In this document: piece by piece, positions 15,944-29,558 of the stretch
Layout of the letters: each line of letters begins with the position of its first letter
How positions within the stretch are numbered: the stretch's first letter is position 1
NCBI GenBank assembly: GCA_012729475.1
Contig: JAAYDB010000118.1
Span: 1-62,242 of the forward strand
Source of the DNA: Bacteroidota bacterium
GTDB taxonomy: Bacteria > Bacteroidota > Bacteroidia > Bacteroidales > VadinHA17
Reading direction: 5' to 3'
DNA length: 62,242 nt
The notes under the pieces: model-generated
Databases searched by the model: none
Told to the model about the DNA's origin: nothing
The model's input: only the letters and a program-made list of their open reading frames with translations
Made by a program: the position numbers and the translations under genes

Positions 15944-17962
15944 TTAGCGGGATTTACCTTTTATTAGCTTCTGAAGGGCTGCCATTTCATCTCTGTATCT
16001 GGCAGCCTCAATAAAATCAAGTTCGGAAGCTGCTTTTTGCATATTTTTTTCTGCCATATTGAAAGCTTTTTCAAGAGCTTCAATATTCATATATTTCACA
16101 ACAGGATCAGCAGCAATATCAGGTCTTTCAGGTTCAAGATATGTCTTTGCCGCTATTCCTTTACGGTTCAGTCCGGCCAGGATAGTACCTGTTTTACGTA
16201 CTATCTGAGCCGGCGTTATTCCCATTTTCTCGTTATATTTCAATTGTTTGTCTCTCCTTCTGTTTGTCTCATCAATAGTCTCTTGCATACTATTTGTGAC
16301 AGTATCGGCGTACATGATCACTTTCCCGTTTATATTACGAGCCGCTCTGCCGGCTGTCTGTGTCAGTGATCTTGCTGATCTGAGAAATCCTTCCTTGTCA
16401 GCATCCAGAATAGCTACCAGAGATACTTCAGGTAAATCGAGGCCTTCCCTGAGAAGGTTCACACCAACCAATACATCAAAATCTCCTGCTCTCAGGCCTT
16501 CCATAATCTCAATCCTTTCCAGAGTATCTATACCGGAATGGATATAACGGCATCTGATATCAAATTTCATCAGATAAGCTGTCAGTTCTTCAGCCATCCT
16601 TTTTGTAATTGTTGTTACAAGAGTTCTCTCTCCCGCCGCCGCCCTTTCTCTTATCTCTTTCATGAGATCGTCAACCTGTGTGGTACCTGGTCTGACATCA
16701 ACAGGCGGATCGAGCAGACCTGTAGGCCTTATCACCTGGTCAACGATAATCCCTTCACTCTTTTCAAGCTCGTAATCGGCGGGTGTGGCACTGACAAATA
16801 TCACCTGATCTGTAAGGGCTTCAAATTCGTCCAGCCTCAATGGTCTGTTATCAAGAGCTGCGGGAAGACGGAAACCATATTCTACCAGAGTCTGTTTGCG
16901 GGAATGATCACCTCCGTGCATACCTCTTATCTGAGGGATACTGACATGGCTTTCATCAATTATTGTTAAGAAATCGTCAGGAAAATAATCCAGCAGGCAG
17001 AATGGTCTTGTCCCGGCCTTCCTTCCGTCAAAATAACGGGAATAGTTTTCTATTCCGCTGCAGTATCCCAGTTCCTTAATCATCTCAAGATCATATAACA
17101 CCCTCTGCTTAAGGCGCTTAGCTTCTTCCCTTTTCCCTATATCCCTTAAATAGGCTATCTGTTGCACCATATCATCCTGAATCTGATTGATAGCAAGATT
17201 TATTCTGTCTCTTGTGGTAACAAAGATATTTGCCGGATATACGGTATATTCAGTGAGAGATTCAATACGGGCACCGGAAACAGGATCAAAGGTATTTATG
17301 TCTTCTATCTGGTCTCCGAAAAAAATTATTCTCACTGCCATATCTGCATAAGCGGGGAAGATATCGACAGTATCGCCTCTCACCCTGAATGTGCCATGCC
17401 TGAATTCAATATCATTTCTTGAATAAAGGCTATCCACCAGTTTACGGAGCAGTACATTACGTGATATATACTGTTCTTTTGAAATACTTATTGTATTTGA
17501 ATGGAAATCCTCGGGATTACCTATACCATAAAGACATGAGACAGAAGAAACCACAATCACATCGCGTCTGCCTGAGAGCAGTGATGCTGTGGTGCTAAGA
17601 CGTAATTTTTCAATATCTTCATTAATGGAGAGATCTTTTTCTATATAAGTATCTGTAACTGGCAGATACGCTTCTGGCTGGTAATAATCATAATAAGAAA
17701 CAAAATATTCAACACTGTTTTCAGGAAAAAACTGCCTGAACTCACCATATAACTGGGCTGCCAGAGTTTTATTATGGCTGAGAACGAGTACAGGTCTGTT
17801 AATTTTTTCAATTACATTGGCTATTGTAAAAGTTTTACCTGAGCCTGTAACACCAAGAAGAGTCTGGTACATACTGCCATTAACAAGGCCCTCTACAAGC
17901 TGTTTTATTGCCTCCGGCTGATCACCTGTAGGAAGAAAATCCGATATCAGCTTAAAACCCAT
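15944..17962 (-). CDS. uvrB: UvrABC excinuclease subunit B
   Basis: Nucleotide excision repair helicase-like subunit, which receives damaged DNA from UvrA and positions UvrC. Walker A GVTGSGKT, the DNA-clamping beta-hairpin region (YYDYYQPEAYLP), the DESH box, helicase motifs (QTAGRAARN) and a C-terminal UVR motif (EKNMQKAASELDFIEAARYRD region) are all visible. The frame stays open to a TTG at 17992, but that TTG lies inside the -7 promoter box, so the ATG at 17962 (MGFKLISDF) is the start, giving 672 residues. It converges with the methyltransferase gene, with only 11 bp between stops. Confidence 0.97.
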   Translation of the reverse strand: MGFKLISDFLPTGDQPEAIKQLVEGLVNGSMYQTLLGVTGSGKTFTIANVIEKINRPVLVLSHNKTLAAQLYGEFRQFFPENSVEYFVSYYDYYQPEAYLPVTDTYIEKDLSINEDIEKLRLSTTASLLSGRRDVIVVSSVSCLYGIGNPEDFHSNTISISKEQYISRNVLLRKLVDSLYSRNDIEFRHGTFRVRGDTVDIFPAYADMAVRIIFFGDQIEDINTFDPVSGARIESLTEYTVYPANIFVTTRDRINLAINQIQDDMVQQIAYLRDIGKREEAKRLKQRVLYDLEMIKELGYCSGIENYSRYFDGRKAGTRPFCLLDYFPDDFLTIIDESHVSIPQIRGMHGGDHSRKQTLVEYGFRLPAALDNRPLRLDEFEALTDQVIFVSATPADYELEKSEGIIVDQVIRPTGLLDPPVDVRPGTTQVDDLMKEIRERAAAGERTLVTTITKRMAEELTAYLMKFDIRCRYIHSGIDTLERIEIMEGLRAGDFDVLVGVNLLREGLDLPEVSLVAILDADKEGFLRSARSLTQTAGRAARNINGKVIMYADTVTNSMQETIDETNRRRDKQLKYNEKMGITPAQIVRKTGTILAGLNRKGIAAKTYLEPERPDIAADPVVKYMNIEALEKAFNMAEKNMQKAASELDFIEAARYRDEMAALQKLIKGKSR

Positions 17963-17989
17963 TAAGAGAATATTTAAAAGTGGTAAGGG

Positions 17990-17997
17990 CAAAGTTA
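17990..17997 (-). promoter_or_regulatory. -7 box of uvrB
   Basis: On the minus strand the sequence is TAACTTTG, matching TAnnTTTG, 28 bp before the uvrB ATG, so the leader would be about 20 nt. A TTG lies 22 bp upstream. The same octamer serves rpoD. Confidence 0.6.
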
Positions 17998-18214
17998 AGA
18001 AAGCAAGTCATGATAATCGCAATCATTCCTCAAAATGTCATAGTTTCCTGATTTTAAAGTGCTCGTCGGGAAGTGAGGATTAATATTGTTTATGAGCAGC
18101 AAGTTCTTACAACGCATATATAGAAAATAATCTTCATTACAGAACACATATCTCTGTGAGACAGACCATTAAGCCCCTTTCAGGGAGTACGGGGGCAGAG
18201 ACGAAGGCAAAGAA

Positions 18215-18242
18215 CAAAAAAAGGAGTCTGCTACGACTCCTT
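18215..18242 (-). terminator. Rho-independent terminator of rpoD
   Basis: AAGGAGTC (18221-18228) pairs with GACTCCTT (18235-18242) around a 6-base loop. On the minus strand the stem is followed by a T-run (A-run 18216-18220 plus the stem As). It lies 23 bp past the sigma-factor stop. Confidence 0.85.
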
Positions 18243-18264
18243 CTCTATAAACCAGCTAATATAA

Positions 18265-19125
18265 TTAACCCAAATAACCTTTCAACAGTCTGCTTCTGGA
18301 AGTATGTCTGAGCCGTCTTATTGCTTTTTCCTTTATCTGGCGTACTCTCTCACGGGTAAGGCCAAATTTCTCCCCTATTTCTTCGAGAGTCATTTCCTGG
18401 CAACCAATTCCGAAGAAAAATCTGATAATATCTCTTTCTCTTTCTGTAAGGGTAGCAAGAGCTCTGTAAATCTCACGTGACAATGACTCATCCATCAGCA
18501 GTTTATCAGCAACGGGGGAGTCGGTATTGGTAAGTACATCGAGAAGACTGTTATCTTCACCTTCAATAAAAGGAGCATCAACAGACACGTGTCTGCCGGA
18601 CACCTTCAGGGTGTCAGTCACTTTTTCCTTTGGCAGTTCAAGAACTTCAGCCAGCTCATCGGGAGAAGGGGTTCGTTCATTTTCCTGTTCAAACTTTGAA
18701 AAAGCTTTATTTATTTTATTAAGAGAGCCAACCTGGTTAAGAGGTAATCTGACTATTCTTGATTGCTCAGCCAGGGCCTGAAGTATAGATTGTCTTATCC
18801 ACCATACTGCGTAAGAGATAAACTTAAAACCTCTTGTTTCATCGAATTTCTCAGCAGCTTTTATCAGACCCAGATTACCTTCATTGATAAGATCCGGAAG
18901 GCTTAAACCCTGGTTCTGATATTGTTTTGCAACAGATACTACAAATCGTAAATTAGCTTTAGTGAGTTTTTCGAGAGCATTTCTGTCTCCCTTTTTTATC
19001 CTTTGAGCCAGTTCAACTTCTTCCTCCACCGAGATCAACTCTTCTTTACCAATTTCCTGCAAATATTTGTCGAGTGAAGCACTCTCTCTGTTTGTAATGG
19101 ATTTGGTAATCTTTAGTTGTCTCAT
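18265..19125 (-). CDS. rpoD: Primary sigma factor RpoD/SigA (short Bacteroidota form)
   Basis: 286 residues, the compact Bacteroidota primary sigma, which lacks the long region 1.1 and non-conserved insert of E. coli RpoD. Region 1.2 is [16 protein letters not shown], region 2 contains [20 protein letters not shown] and the -10 melting segment [12 protein letters not shown], region 3 follows, and region 4.2 is the [23 protein letters not shown]. It should direct housekeeping transcription from TAnnTTTG promoters, one of which drives its own gene. Single-gene transcript with its own promoter and terminator. Confidence 0.97.
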   Translation of the reverse strand: MRQLKITKSITNRESASLDKYLQEIGKEELISVEEEVELAQRIKKGDRNALEKLTKANLRFVVSVAKQYQNQGLSLPDLINEGNLGLIKAAEKFDETRGFKFISYAVWWIRQSILQALAEQSRIVRLPLNQVGSLNKINKAFSKFEQENERTPSPDELAEVLELPKEKVTDTLKVSGRHVSVDAPFIEGEDNSLLDVLTNTDSPVADKLLMDESLSREIYRALATLTERERDIIRFFFGIGCQEMTLEEIGEKFGLTRERVRQIKEKAIRRLRHTSRSRLLKGYLG

Positions 19126-19144
19126 CAGCCTTTAAAAATTTGCG

Positions 19145-19175
19145 CAAAGTTAATATATTCTTATTAGAATAACAA
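19145..19175 (-). promoter_or_regulatory. rpoD promoter, TTG-N20-TAACTTTG
   Basis: On the minus strand TTG (19173-19175) is separated by exactly 20 bp from TAACTTTG (19145-19152), a near-ideal Bacteroidota promoter. Transcription should begin about 19138, giving a leader of roughly a dozen nucleotides before the ATG at 19125. Confidence 0.75.
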
Positions 19176-19252
19176 AACAAGCCCTGGAATGTTTAAAAAA
19201 ACAGAGCCTGTCTGTATCTTGCTATATTACAGTATGTTAATTTGCATTTATA

Positions 19253-20713
19253 TTAATTACTAAAACTATAACTGAAGCGCCTGCCATCAGGAGTATATCC
19301 TTCGACAGACTTAAGAGATCTTTGGTTACTACTGATTGCATTGCGTACATCGGCAGTATTTTCAACTTTTTTCCCGTTAATAAAGGTTATGATAGTCCCT
19401 CTTCTAAGCCCCAGATCTCTGAACAAACCATCTTCCACTTTGGTTATTTTCACTCCGCCATCTATTTTGAGTGGGCGTCTTTCATTAGAGGAAAGGGATT
19501 CAAAGGTAGCACCAAAAACCTCTGCAGTGTTTGTATCTCGTGTAACCAGGCTGGTGTTACCTGCTACATTTTTAAGTGTTACAGGCACTGTATTCTCTTT
19601 TCCGTTTCTCACATAAGTGACAGTGATCTTGTCACCCGGACGGTACTTTGCGACCTGTTCCTGGAGTTCTGATGGAGTAGCTACTGGTATTCCTGCTATT
19701 TTGATTATTACATCATTTTCCCTAAGCTTAGCATCAGCTGCAGCGCTACCATCGTAAATCTTGGTTATAAGGGCTCCCTTTACTTCTTTAAGGTTTTGTT
19801 TTTCAGCAATTTCAGATGTAAGCTCGTTAATTCCGATACCTATTATTGCTCTCTGTACTTCGCCATACTGACGAAGGTCATCAACAACTTTTTTTACTAT
19901 ACTTACCGGTATTGCAAAAGAATTACCGGCATAGGCTCCACTAGGAGAATATATTGCTGAAGTGATACCAACAAGCAATCCTTTTGTGTCGACCAGTGCT
20001 CCTCCGCTGTTACCTACATTCAAAGCAGCATCTGTTTGAATAAATGATTCAATACGGTATTCCTGATCTTCGAGGATACCAAGGTTTCTGCCTTTGGCAC
20101 TCACGATACCTGCCGTAACAGTAGACGTAAAGTTAAAAGGATTACCCACGGCAAGTACCCACTCCCCTATTTTGAGATTATCGGAATCTCCATACCTCAG
20201 GTATTCAAGATTTTTTGCTTCTACCTTTAGCAGAGCTATGTCGGTAGTGGGATCACGTCCTACCAGTTCAGCAGGCAGAACCCTGTTATCGTTCATTTTG
20301 ACTTCTATATTCTGTGCAGCTTCAATAACATGATTATTGGTAATTATGTATCCGTCCGGTGAAATAATCACTCCTGATCCGAATCCTCTTTGTTCCCTTT
20401 CCGAAGGGGCATTCCTGTAACGGTCACCATACCACCATTCAAGAAAAGGATTTTCAGGTTGTACAACCATGGACATTGTCCTAACATGTACCACTGCATG
20501 AATTGTCTTCTCGGCAGCATAAGTCAGGTCAACCTGAACTTCTGGTACCTGATAGGATGTAAGAACAGCCCTGCCATCATGTAATTCTGTCATGGCACTG
20601 TCGTTGGACACAATTATTTCCGGCTTTTCAATTATCCTGGTATAAGCAAACAGTGCAGTGGCACCACCAGCTATAGCCATCAGAAGACCGCCCAATATAG
20701 TTTTTGCTTTCAT
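19253..20713 (-). CDS. degQ: HtrA/Deg-family serine protease (copy 2)
   Basis: 486 residues: N-terminal signal/anchor (GGLLMAIAGGATALFAY), protease domain with His128 (TNNHV), Asp158 (TTDIAL) and Ser236 (GNSGGAL), then PDZ1 (about 270-370) and a degenerate PDZ2 (about 400-480). The same architecture, and the same EWVLAVGNPFN and VTAGIVSAKGR segments, occur in the copy at 3122-4645, so these are paralogues. It faces dapF divergently and is probably a single-gene unit. This copy has no heat-shock neighbour and may be the basal, housekeeping envelope protease. Confidence 0.93.
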   Translation of the reverse strand: MKAKTILGGLLMAIAGGATALFAYTRIIEKPEIIVSNDSAMTELHDGRAVLTSYQVPEVQVDLTYAAEKTIHAVVHVRTMSMVVQPENPFLEWWYGDRYRNAPSEREQRGFGSGVIISPDGYIITNNHVIEAAQNIEVKMNDNRVLPAELVGRDPTTDIALLKVEAKNLEYLRYGDSDNLKIGEWVLAVGNPFNFTSTVTAGIVSAKGRNLGILEDQEYRIESFIQTDAALNVGNSGGALVDTKGLLVGITSAIYSPSGAYAGNSFAIPVSIVKKVVDDLRQYGEVQRAIIGIGINELTSEIAEKQNLKEVKGALITKIYDGSAAADAKLRENDVIIKIAGIPVATPSELQEQVAKYRPGDKITVTYVRNGKENTVPVTLKNVAGNTSLVTRDTNTAEVFGATFESLSSNERRPLKIDGGVKITKVEDGLFRDLGLRRGTIITFINGKKVENTADVRNAISSNQRSLKSVEGYTPDGRRFSYSFSN

Positions 20714-20883
20714 AATTATAATGTATTATTAGTAAAACGGCATTTTAAGAATGATTCTCAAATATTATGCCTTGAAAAAGATTCATATCTTTATAACCAA
20801 TTTTCAATGATTTTGTTTTTCAAAGATCATTCTTTTTTTGAATGACCTTCAATGTATTACACTCATTTAACAACACTTTAACA

Positions 20884-21663
20884 ATGATGATGATAACATT
20901 TAACAAATATCAGGGAGCAGGGAATGATTTCGTAATCATAGACAATCGTACCGGCATAATTAATCCTGATGACTCAAAACTTATTAACATGATGTGCGAC
21001 AGGCGTTTTGGCATAGGAGCCGATGGTCTTATCCTTGTTTCCGATTATCACGGCGCCGATTACGAGATGAAGTATTTCAATTCTGATGGCAAACTGGGTT
21101 CAATGTGCGGCAATGGTGGCAGATGTGTAGCTCATTTCACCTTCACTCATGGTATTGCAACAGACTCCCAGAGATTCCTGGCTTACGATGGCTTACATGA
21201 AGCTACTGTTAATGATGACACTGTCAGGTTGCAAATGGCCGATGTCAATAAGTATGAACTGATAAACAATAATTATTTTCTTGACACGGGCTCTCCACAT
21301 TATGTTGTTTTTATGGATGATATAGATAATCTGAATGTTTTTGAAGAAGGCAGTAAGCTCAGATGGGCCCCTGAATTCAAACCGGGAGGAACGAATGTCA
21401 ACTTTGTAAAGATACTGCATGATGGTCTTTATCTCAGAACCTTCGAGCGTGGTGTTGAAGATGAGACATTGGCCTGTGGTACCGGAATAACTGCCTCTGC
21501 TATCGCTTCAGTTTTAAAAGGACATTTCGACAACGGGTCTGTCAATATAAGAGCCAGAGGTGGCAATCTGAAAGTTGAATTAAAGGTTGACAACGGTAAA
21601 ATCAAAGATATTTGGCTTACCGGACCGGCTACTTTTGTGTTTGAAGGGAAAATAGAGCTCTGA
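20884..21663 (+). CDS. dapF: Diaminopimelate epimerase
   Basis: Converts LL- to meso-diaminopimelate for lysine and peptidoglycan. It has the two-cysteine acid/base pair in GSMCGNGGRC and LACGTGITAS, and the N-terminal KYQGAGNDFV that defines the family. The frame is open from an ATG at 20842, but homologues begin at the ITFNKYQ segment, so the start is one of the three consecutive ATGs at 20884-20892; I use the first. It precedes rlmN by 77 bp on the same strand and may be co-transcribed with rlmN and the PBP4-like gene. Confidence 0.95.
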   Translation: MMMITFNKYQGAGNDFVIIDNRTGIINPDDSKLINMMCDRRFGIGADGLILVSDYHGADYEMKYFNSDGKLGSMCGNGGRCVAHFTFTHGIATDSQRFLAYDGLHEATVNDDTVRLQMADVNKYELINNNYFLDTGSPHYVVFMDDIDNLNVFEEGSKLRWAPEFKPGGTNVNFVKILHDGLYLRTFERGVEDETLACGTGITASAIASVLKGHFDNGSVNIRARGGNLKVELKVDNGKIKDIWLTGPATFVFEGKIEL

Positions 21664-21740
21664 TACTTTCAACAGGGATCAGGGTAAGTTAATCACAGTA
21701 TGAGCCGGACCATTCAACTGAAATAATATTCAGGCACAGT

Positions 21741-22775
21741 ATGCAAAAGGAAAAATTATACGGAAAAACACTAAACGAGCTCATTGACGTAACGAGGAAG
21801 ATTGGCCTGCCAGGCTATTCAGCCAGACAGATTGCCGACTGGTTGTATAAAAAAGAGATCACATCCATCAATGAGATGACAAATCTGTCGAAGAAGATTA
21901 GGGACAGTCTTAAGAGTACCTATGAAATTGGCCTTTCTGCTCCTGTTACTGTTGCGGTCAGCAATGACGGCACTAAGAAATACCTCTTCAAAGTACTGAA
22001 TAATAAATACATAGAGACCGCACTTATCCCTGAAGCCAAGCGTGCAACATTATGTGTTTCCTCTCAGGCCGGCTGTAAAATGGGATGTGTATTCTGTATG
22101 ACCGGCCGTCAGGGTTTCCAGGGCAACCTCACTGCCAACGAGATACTGAATCAGTTACGCAGTATTCCTGAAGCAGGAATAATTACCAATATAGTCTATA
22201 TGGGTATGGGTGAGCCTCTTGACAATATGACGGAGGTACTAAATAGTCTTGAAATATTGACTGCTGAGTGGGGATACGGATGGAGTCCCTCCCGTATAAC
22301 AGTCAGCACCATAGGCCTTTCTGAACCAATAAGGGAGTTCCTCGAAAAAAGCAGGTGCCATCTGGCTATCAGTCTGCATTCTCCCTTCAATGAAGAAAGA
22401 AGCGAACTGATGCCTATACATAAAAACAACAAAATTGAAGATCTTCTTAATATTATAAATTCTTTCGAATTAAGTAAACAGCAGAGGATATCATTTGAAT
22501 ATATTCTGTTCAGTGGCATTAATGACAGTCTGCGGCATATAAAAGGACTATCGCGACTTCTTGGCAGTATGCGGTGCCGCATCAATATCATTCTTTTCCA
22601 CCATGTTCCCGGATCACCTTTCAGGAGCCCCGGCCCTGCAGAAGCAGAAAGTTTCAGAGATGCACTTAATGCCAGAGGCATAACAGCCACCGTAAGACGA
22701 TCCAGGGGAGAAGATATAGGCGCGGCATGCGGTCTTCTCTCGACACTGGAACAGAACAAAGAGAAAAACGAATGA
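21741..22775 (+). CDS. rlmN: Dual-specificity 23S rRNA A2503 / tRNA A37 C2-methyltransferase
   Basis: Radical SAM enzyme with the cluster motif CKMGCVFC (Cys112, Cys116, Cys119), GMGEPLDN, and a C-terminal Cys330 (GAACGLL) corresponding to the methyl-carrying cysteine. 344 residues is normal. It methylates A2503 in the peptidyl-transferase centre, and in several bacteria A37 of tRNA. Its stop codon overlaps the ATG of the following peptidase gene (ATGA), so the two are translationally coupled. Confidence 0.96.
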   Translation: MQKEKLYGKTLNELIDVTRKIGLPGYSARQIADWLYKKEITSINEMTNLSKKIRDSLKSTYEIGLSAPVTVAVSNDGTKKYLFKVLNNKYIETALIPEAKRATLCVSSQAGCKMGCVFCMTGRQGFQGNLTANEILNQLRSIPEAGIITNIVYMGMGEPLDNMTEVLNSLEILTAEWGYGWSPSRITVSTIGLSEPIREFLEKSRCHLAISLHSPFNEERSELMPIHKNNKIEDLLNIINSFELSKQQRISFEYILFSGINDSLRHIKGLSRLLGSMRCRINIILFHHVPGSPFRSPGPAEAESFRDALNARGITATVRRSRGEDIGAACGLLSTLEQNKEKNE

Positions 22776-24211
22776 ACCGTACAACCATCTTTCTGACTCT
22801 TCTGCTCAACTCTGTAGTTCTGTTTTCACAGGATAGTATTTTTTACAGCTTTCTTGCCAACAGCACCATGGAACATGCCCGGGTATCCTTTAGTTTGGTT
22901 GATGCCGGCAACGGGGAAAAAATCTTTGAACATGATTCAGAAATAAGTCTGATTCCCGGCTCTGTCCTGAAATTGCTCACTACAGCAGCTGCACTGGAAA
23001 TTTTAGGACCTGATCACAGGTTTAGGACAATCATAGGGTATACCGGAAAAATCAACGGGAGAACAGGTACTCTTGATGGTGATATTATTATTACAGGAGG
23101 GGGTGATCCCTGTCTTGGCTCAGAGAATTTCAGACAACACTATGGTGAATTTGCCGATAATTGGATTAGTGAAATAAATAATGCCGGAATAAAAAAGATC
23201 AACGGCCGGGTAATCACAGACGATTCATATTTTGATTACCACCCGGTACCTGCCAAATGGTTATGGGAAGATATTGGCAATTATTATGGTGCAGGAGCTT
23301 ACGGCCTGTCTGTCTTTGATAATACATGTGAAATATTACTGGCCTGCCTGCCTGGCCCGAGTAAGCCTGTCGTAATTGGTTTTTCGCCGGAAGAATGCCG
23401 TATTGATTACTTCAACCATTTATCTGCTGCCGGTACAAAAGATGCAGCTTATGTTTTTGCAGCTCCCTATACGGAAACAGGTTCACTGGAAGGTACAATA
23501 CCTGCCAGTGGACCTGAATTTATTCTTAAGGGGTCAATTGCCGATCCGCCTCTGTTAATGGCAAGAATAATTGATCGTAAGCTGAAAGAATCAGGAACAG
23601 AGATCACCTGTCCTCCTTCAACAACAAGGCTAACAGGGAAAGGATCATATGAGACCTTTGTTGTAATAAATGAGATACTTTCTCCATGTTTAAAAGATAT
23701 AATAGAAGTAACCAATCATAAGAGTATAAATCTTTACGCTGAACATCTTTTAAAAGAAATGGGCAGGATATGCAGAGGTAAAGGGACAAGCGAAAGCGGA
23801 CTTGAGGTAATTACAGGATTCATTGAAGGAACAGGCAGGGATACAAAAGGTATTTTTATGGAAGACGGGAGTGGGTTATCTCTTCTCAACGCTATCAGTT
23901 CAGAACAAGTAGTGGCTCTGCTTACATATATGAAAAGAAACGGGAAGTATTTCAAAGAGTTTTATTCATCTTTCCCGGAAGCAGGAAAAGAAGGGACTCT
24001 ACGTAACTATTTCAAAGATCCTCTTTTTGGTGCGGATTTCAAAGTGAAGAGCGGATCCATGACGAGAGTGAGAAGTTATGCCGGATATCTGACTGCCTTA
24101 TCGGGGAAAGAGCTTATATTTTGTATTATAGTAAATAATTTCAATGGATCATCAGGATTAACAGTCAGTTACATAGAAGAAATACTAAAAGATATAATAA
24201 GGAATCAATAA
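22772..24211 (+). CDS. dacB: D-alanyl-D-alanine carboxypeptidase/endopeptidase (PBP4, peptidase S13)
   Basis: Start at the ATG 22772, which overlaps the rlmN stop; an upstream in-frame ATG at 22727 lies inside rlmN and before the signal peptide. Signal peptide MNRTTIFLTLLLNSVVLFSQ, then SxxK at Ser64-Lys67 (GSVLK), an SGLSLLN region standing for the SxN motif, and KSGSM as the KTG-type motif near the C-terminus. The large insertion between SxxK and SxN typical of PBP4 is present. It trims or cleaves peptidoglycan peptides in the periplasm. 479 residues, near the family norm. Confidence 0.93.
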   Translation: MNRTTIFLTLLLNSVVLFSQDSIFYSFLANSTMEHARVSFSLVDAGNGEKIFEHDSEISLIPGSVLKLLTTAAALEILGPDHRFRTIIGYTGKINGRTGTLDGDIIITGGGDPCLGSENFRQHYGEFADNWISEINNAGIKKINGRVITDDSYFDYHPVPAKWLWEDIGNYYGAGAYGLSVFDNTCEILLACLPGPSKPVVIGFSPEECRIDYFNHLSAAGTKDAAYVFAAPYTETGSLEGTIPASGPEFILKGSIADPPLLMARIIDRKLKESGTEITCPPSTTRLTGKGSYETFVVINEILSPCLKDIIEVTNHKSINLYAEHLLKEMGRICRGKGTSESGLEVITGFIEGTGRDTKGIFMEDGSGLSLLNAISSEQVVALLTYMKRNGKYFKEFYSSFPEAGKEGTLRNYFKDPLFGADFKVKSGSMTRVRSYAGYLTALSGKELIFCIIVNNFNGSSGLTVSYIEEILKDIIRNQ

Positions 24212-24240
24212 GCTTCTGCAATATATTCCTAACATATCAG

Positions 24241-24248
24241 TATCTTTG
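24241..24248 (+). promoter_or_regulatory. -7 box before the DUF362 gene
   Basis: TATCTTTG matches TAnnTTTG and lies 15 bp before the ATG at 24264. It excludes the alternative TTG start at 24246, which falls within the box. No clear TTG element 19-20 bp upstream. Confidence 0.5.
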
Positions 24249-24263
24249 CACCTTTTTAAAGAT

Positions 24264-27776
<3,513 letters not shown>

Positions 27777-29486
27777 TCAGAGACTATAGGTAAAGCCTAT
27801 CATGAGGTTAAAACGCTGAGTAGGATAAAAAGCCCATTCGTAGTAGCGTTTAAAAGCAATATTGTTTATTCTTGCCCACACTGACAATATTTTTGTATAA
27901 CGGTATTCGGCGCTAATATTCATATTGAAATGAGCCGGTCTGGTAATTACTTCTGCAGAAGGAGGCAGGATAACATCATATCTGGTAGCCAGTAATCTGT
28001 ACTCACCAATTGTTCGAAGGTCAATATCTGCTATTATTTTATTTCTGAGGTTATATTTAATATTCAGGTTAGCATCCCATTCGGGTTTGTTCCATGCATA
28101 TTCATTTTTTGAAAGAGTATACTGGTACCAGTTGGCAATACCCCTGAAAGTAACCTTATCTCCTATCATCCCTGTTAGTTCGCCGTGTATATTCAGTATT
28201 TCCGCATCATCGGCCAAAGGAGTGAAATAGTTACCCATTTGTGGAGCTTCAATACTATCAGGGAAAACAAGATTTGAATAAAAGAGCATATTATCGACAA
28301 GTGAGTAGGAAGCTGAGAGGAGATAATTACCTTCGAGTCCGTTGTTTCCTTTAAAACCCACTGAAAACTTCATGGGGGTACTTGTGTTTTGAAGGCGGAA
28401 GAGGCTACCATCATCTACGATATAAGGATTTACTGCAATGATACTCCATGGATCATTGGTAAGCAGCTCACCTTTCAGGCTGGCAAAGAAAGATACATAG
28501 GAGGGCACCATGTTAAATCCGAAGTTAACATCGGGATACAGGTGAAATTCAGCTGTTGACCGTATATTCCTGTCAAGCAACAGCTGAAGGCCAAGTCTGA
28601 AATTCCACTTTGGAGTGCTCTTGTTCACGAAGGGATTGACAGCAAAAATATATTTTGATCTGTCAAAAACTTCCGGAGATGGTATGAAATATCCAAAATC
28701 AAGCTTGCCACCCACATAGTAGCCTCTGTGACTCTTTGACATAGTGCCTGTAAGTCCTGTATTATGCTGATAACGTTTCTCTCCCTGAAAGAACAGGTCG
28801 TAATGAGCATTAAAATCATAGGAAAAATCTGTTGAATCGAGGTTAAGCGAAGAGAAAGAGATATCAGATGACAGATTATTATTTCCGGTACGTATGTTCT
28901 CATTCTTGGGTACATAATCGCTTATACCCGGATCGTAGCCGTATGCAAAACGCATTTTCTGACTATAATCGATTGTTCCTTTAAGGTAGTTATCTCTGAA
29001 GAATTTTTTTCCGAAAAGAGATACATCATTATCCATATATCCGGCGAAGACACGCTTGTCGTTATCCAGTTTAACCCTGCCGTTTGTCGAAAAGTGACGT
29101 GCATACAGCCCATAGGATGATCTTTTTGACCGTTCATTGGTCAGACTGATCTCTGCAAGGGGAGTAAGATAATTTCCTATCCCAAGATTCACATAAGTCT
29201 TATAGAGCTTGGTGAGCGGGTCGGGAAGCAGTGTTGCTGCCTTAATCGGGCTTATTTTATATTCGGGAGAAAAAGGATTGGCTGATATATCATACGCAAA
29301 GTCTTCTGTAACTTTTAAAGTATCATTGATATCTGCAAAAAAGCTTCTCTTTTTAACCGGAGGGAGTGATGGTTTGTAAGGGTTATAAAGAGTCACTTCT
29401 CTTTTGAGATCCTCCTGCTTTTCCTGAGCCGATAGGGATAATGTAAGAGATAATAAGAGGAGAGTAAATATATGGATTCTATTCAT
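27777..29486 (-). CDS. Outer-membrane beta-barrel protein paired with giant TPR protein
   Basis: Signal peptide MNRIHIFTLLLLSLTLSLSAQ, then an N-terminal segment with NPYKPSLPPVKKR, and from about residue 90 to the end alternating amphipathic strands with a terminal aromatic-rich strand (RFNLMIGFTYSL), typical of a TonB-receptor-like barrel without a plug. The frame opens at 29516, but the ATG at 29486 starts the signal peptide. It lies 73 bp after the 1,007-residue TPR gene on the same strand, a pairing that suggests a joint envelope complex. Function unknown. Confidence 0.75.
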   Translation of the reverse strand: MNRIHIFTLLLLSLTLSLSAQEKQEDLKREVTLYNPYKPSLPPVKKRSFFADINDTLKVTEDFAYDISANPFSPEYKISPIKAATLLPDPLTKLYKTYVNLGIGNYLTPLAEISLTNERSKRSSYGLYARHFSTNGRVKLDNDKRVFAGYMDNDVSLFGKKFFRDNYLKGTIDYSQKMRFAYGYDPGISDYVPKNENIRTGNNNLSSDISFSSLNLDSTDFSYDFNAHYDLFFQGEKRYQHNTGLTGTMSKSHRGYYVGGKLDFGYFIPSPEVFDRSKYIFAVNPFVNKSTPKWNFRLGLQLLLDRNIRSTAEFHLYPDVNFGFNMVPSYVSFFASLKGELLTNDPWSIIAVNPYIVDDGSLFRLQNTSTPMKFSVGFKGNNGLEGNYLLSASYSLVDNMLFYSNLVFPDSIEAPQMGNYFTPLADDAEILNIHGELTGMIGDKVTFRGIANWYQYTLSKNEYAWNKPEWDANLNIKYNLRNKIIADIDLRTIGEYRLLATRYDVILPPSAEVITRPAHFNMNISAEYRYTKILSVWARINNIAFKRYYEWAFYPTQRFNLMIGFTYSL

Positions 29487-29558
29487 TCGTTTATTTTTTA
29501 GTATTCTGGCACACATTTGACAATCTTCAGTTTATCTTATTATTACAACCGGCATCAT

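Noticed and set aside
22196-22759. 187-codon frame on the strand opposite rlmN
   Set aside because: It is the antisense of a well-conserved gene, with low-complexity Leu/Ser/Arg composition and no signals.
24246-24263. TTG start extending the DUF362 protein by six residues
   Set aside because: The codon lies inside a TATCTTTG promoter box, so it would not be in the transcript.
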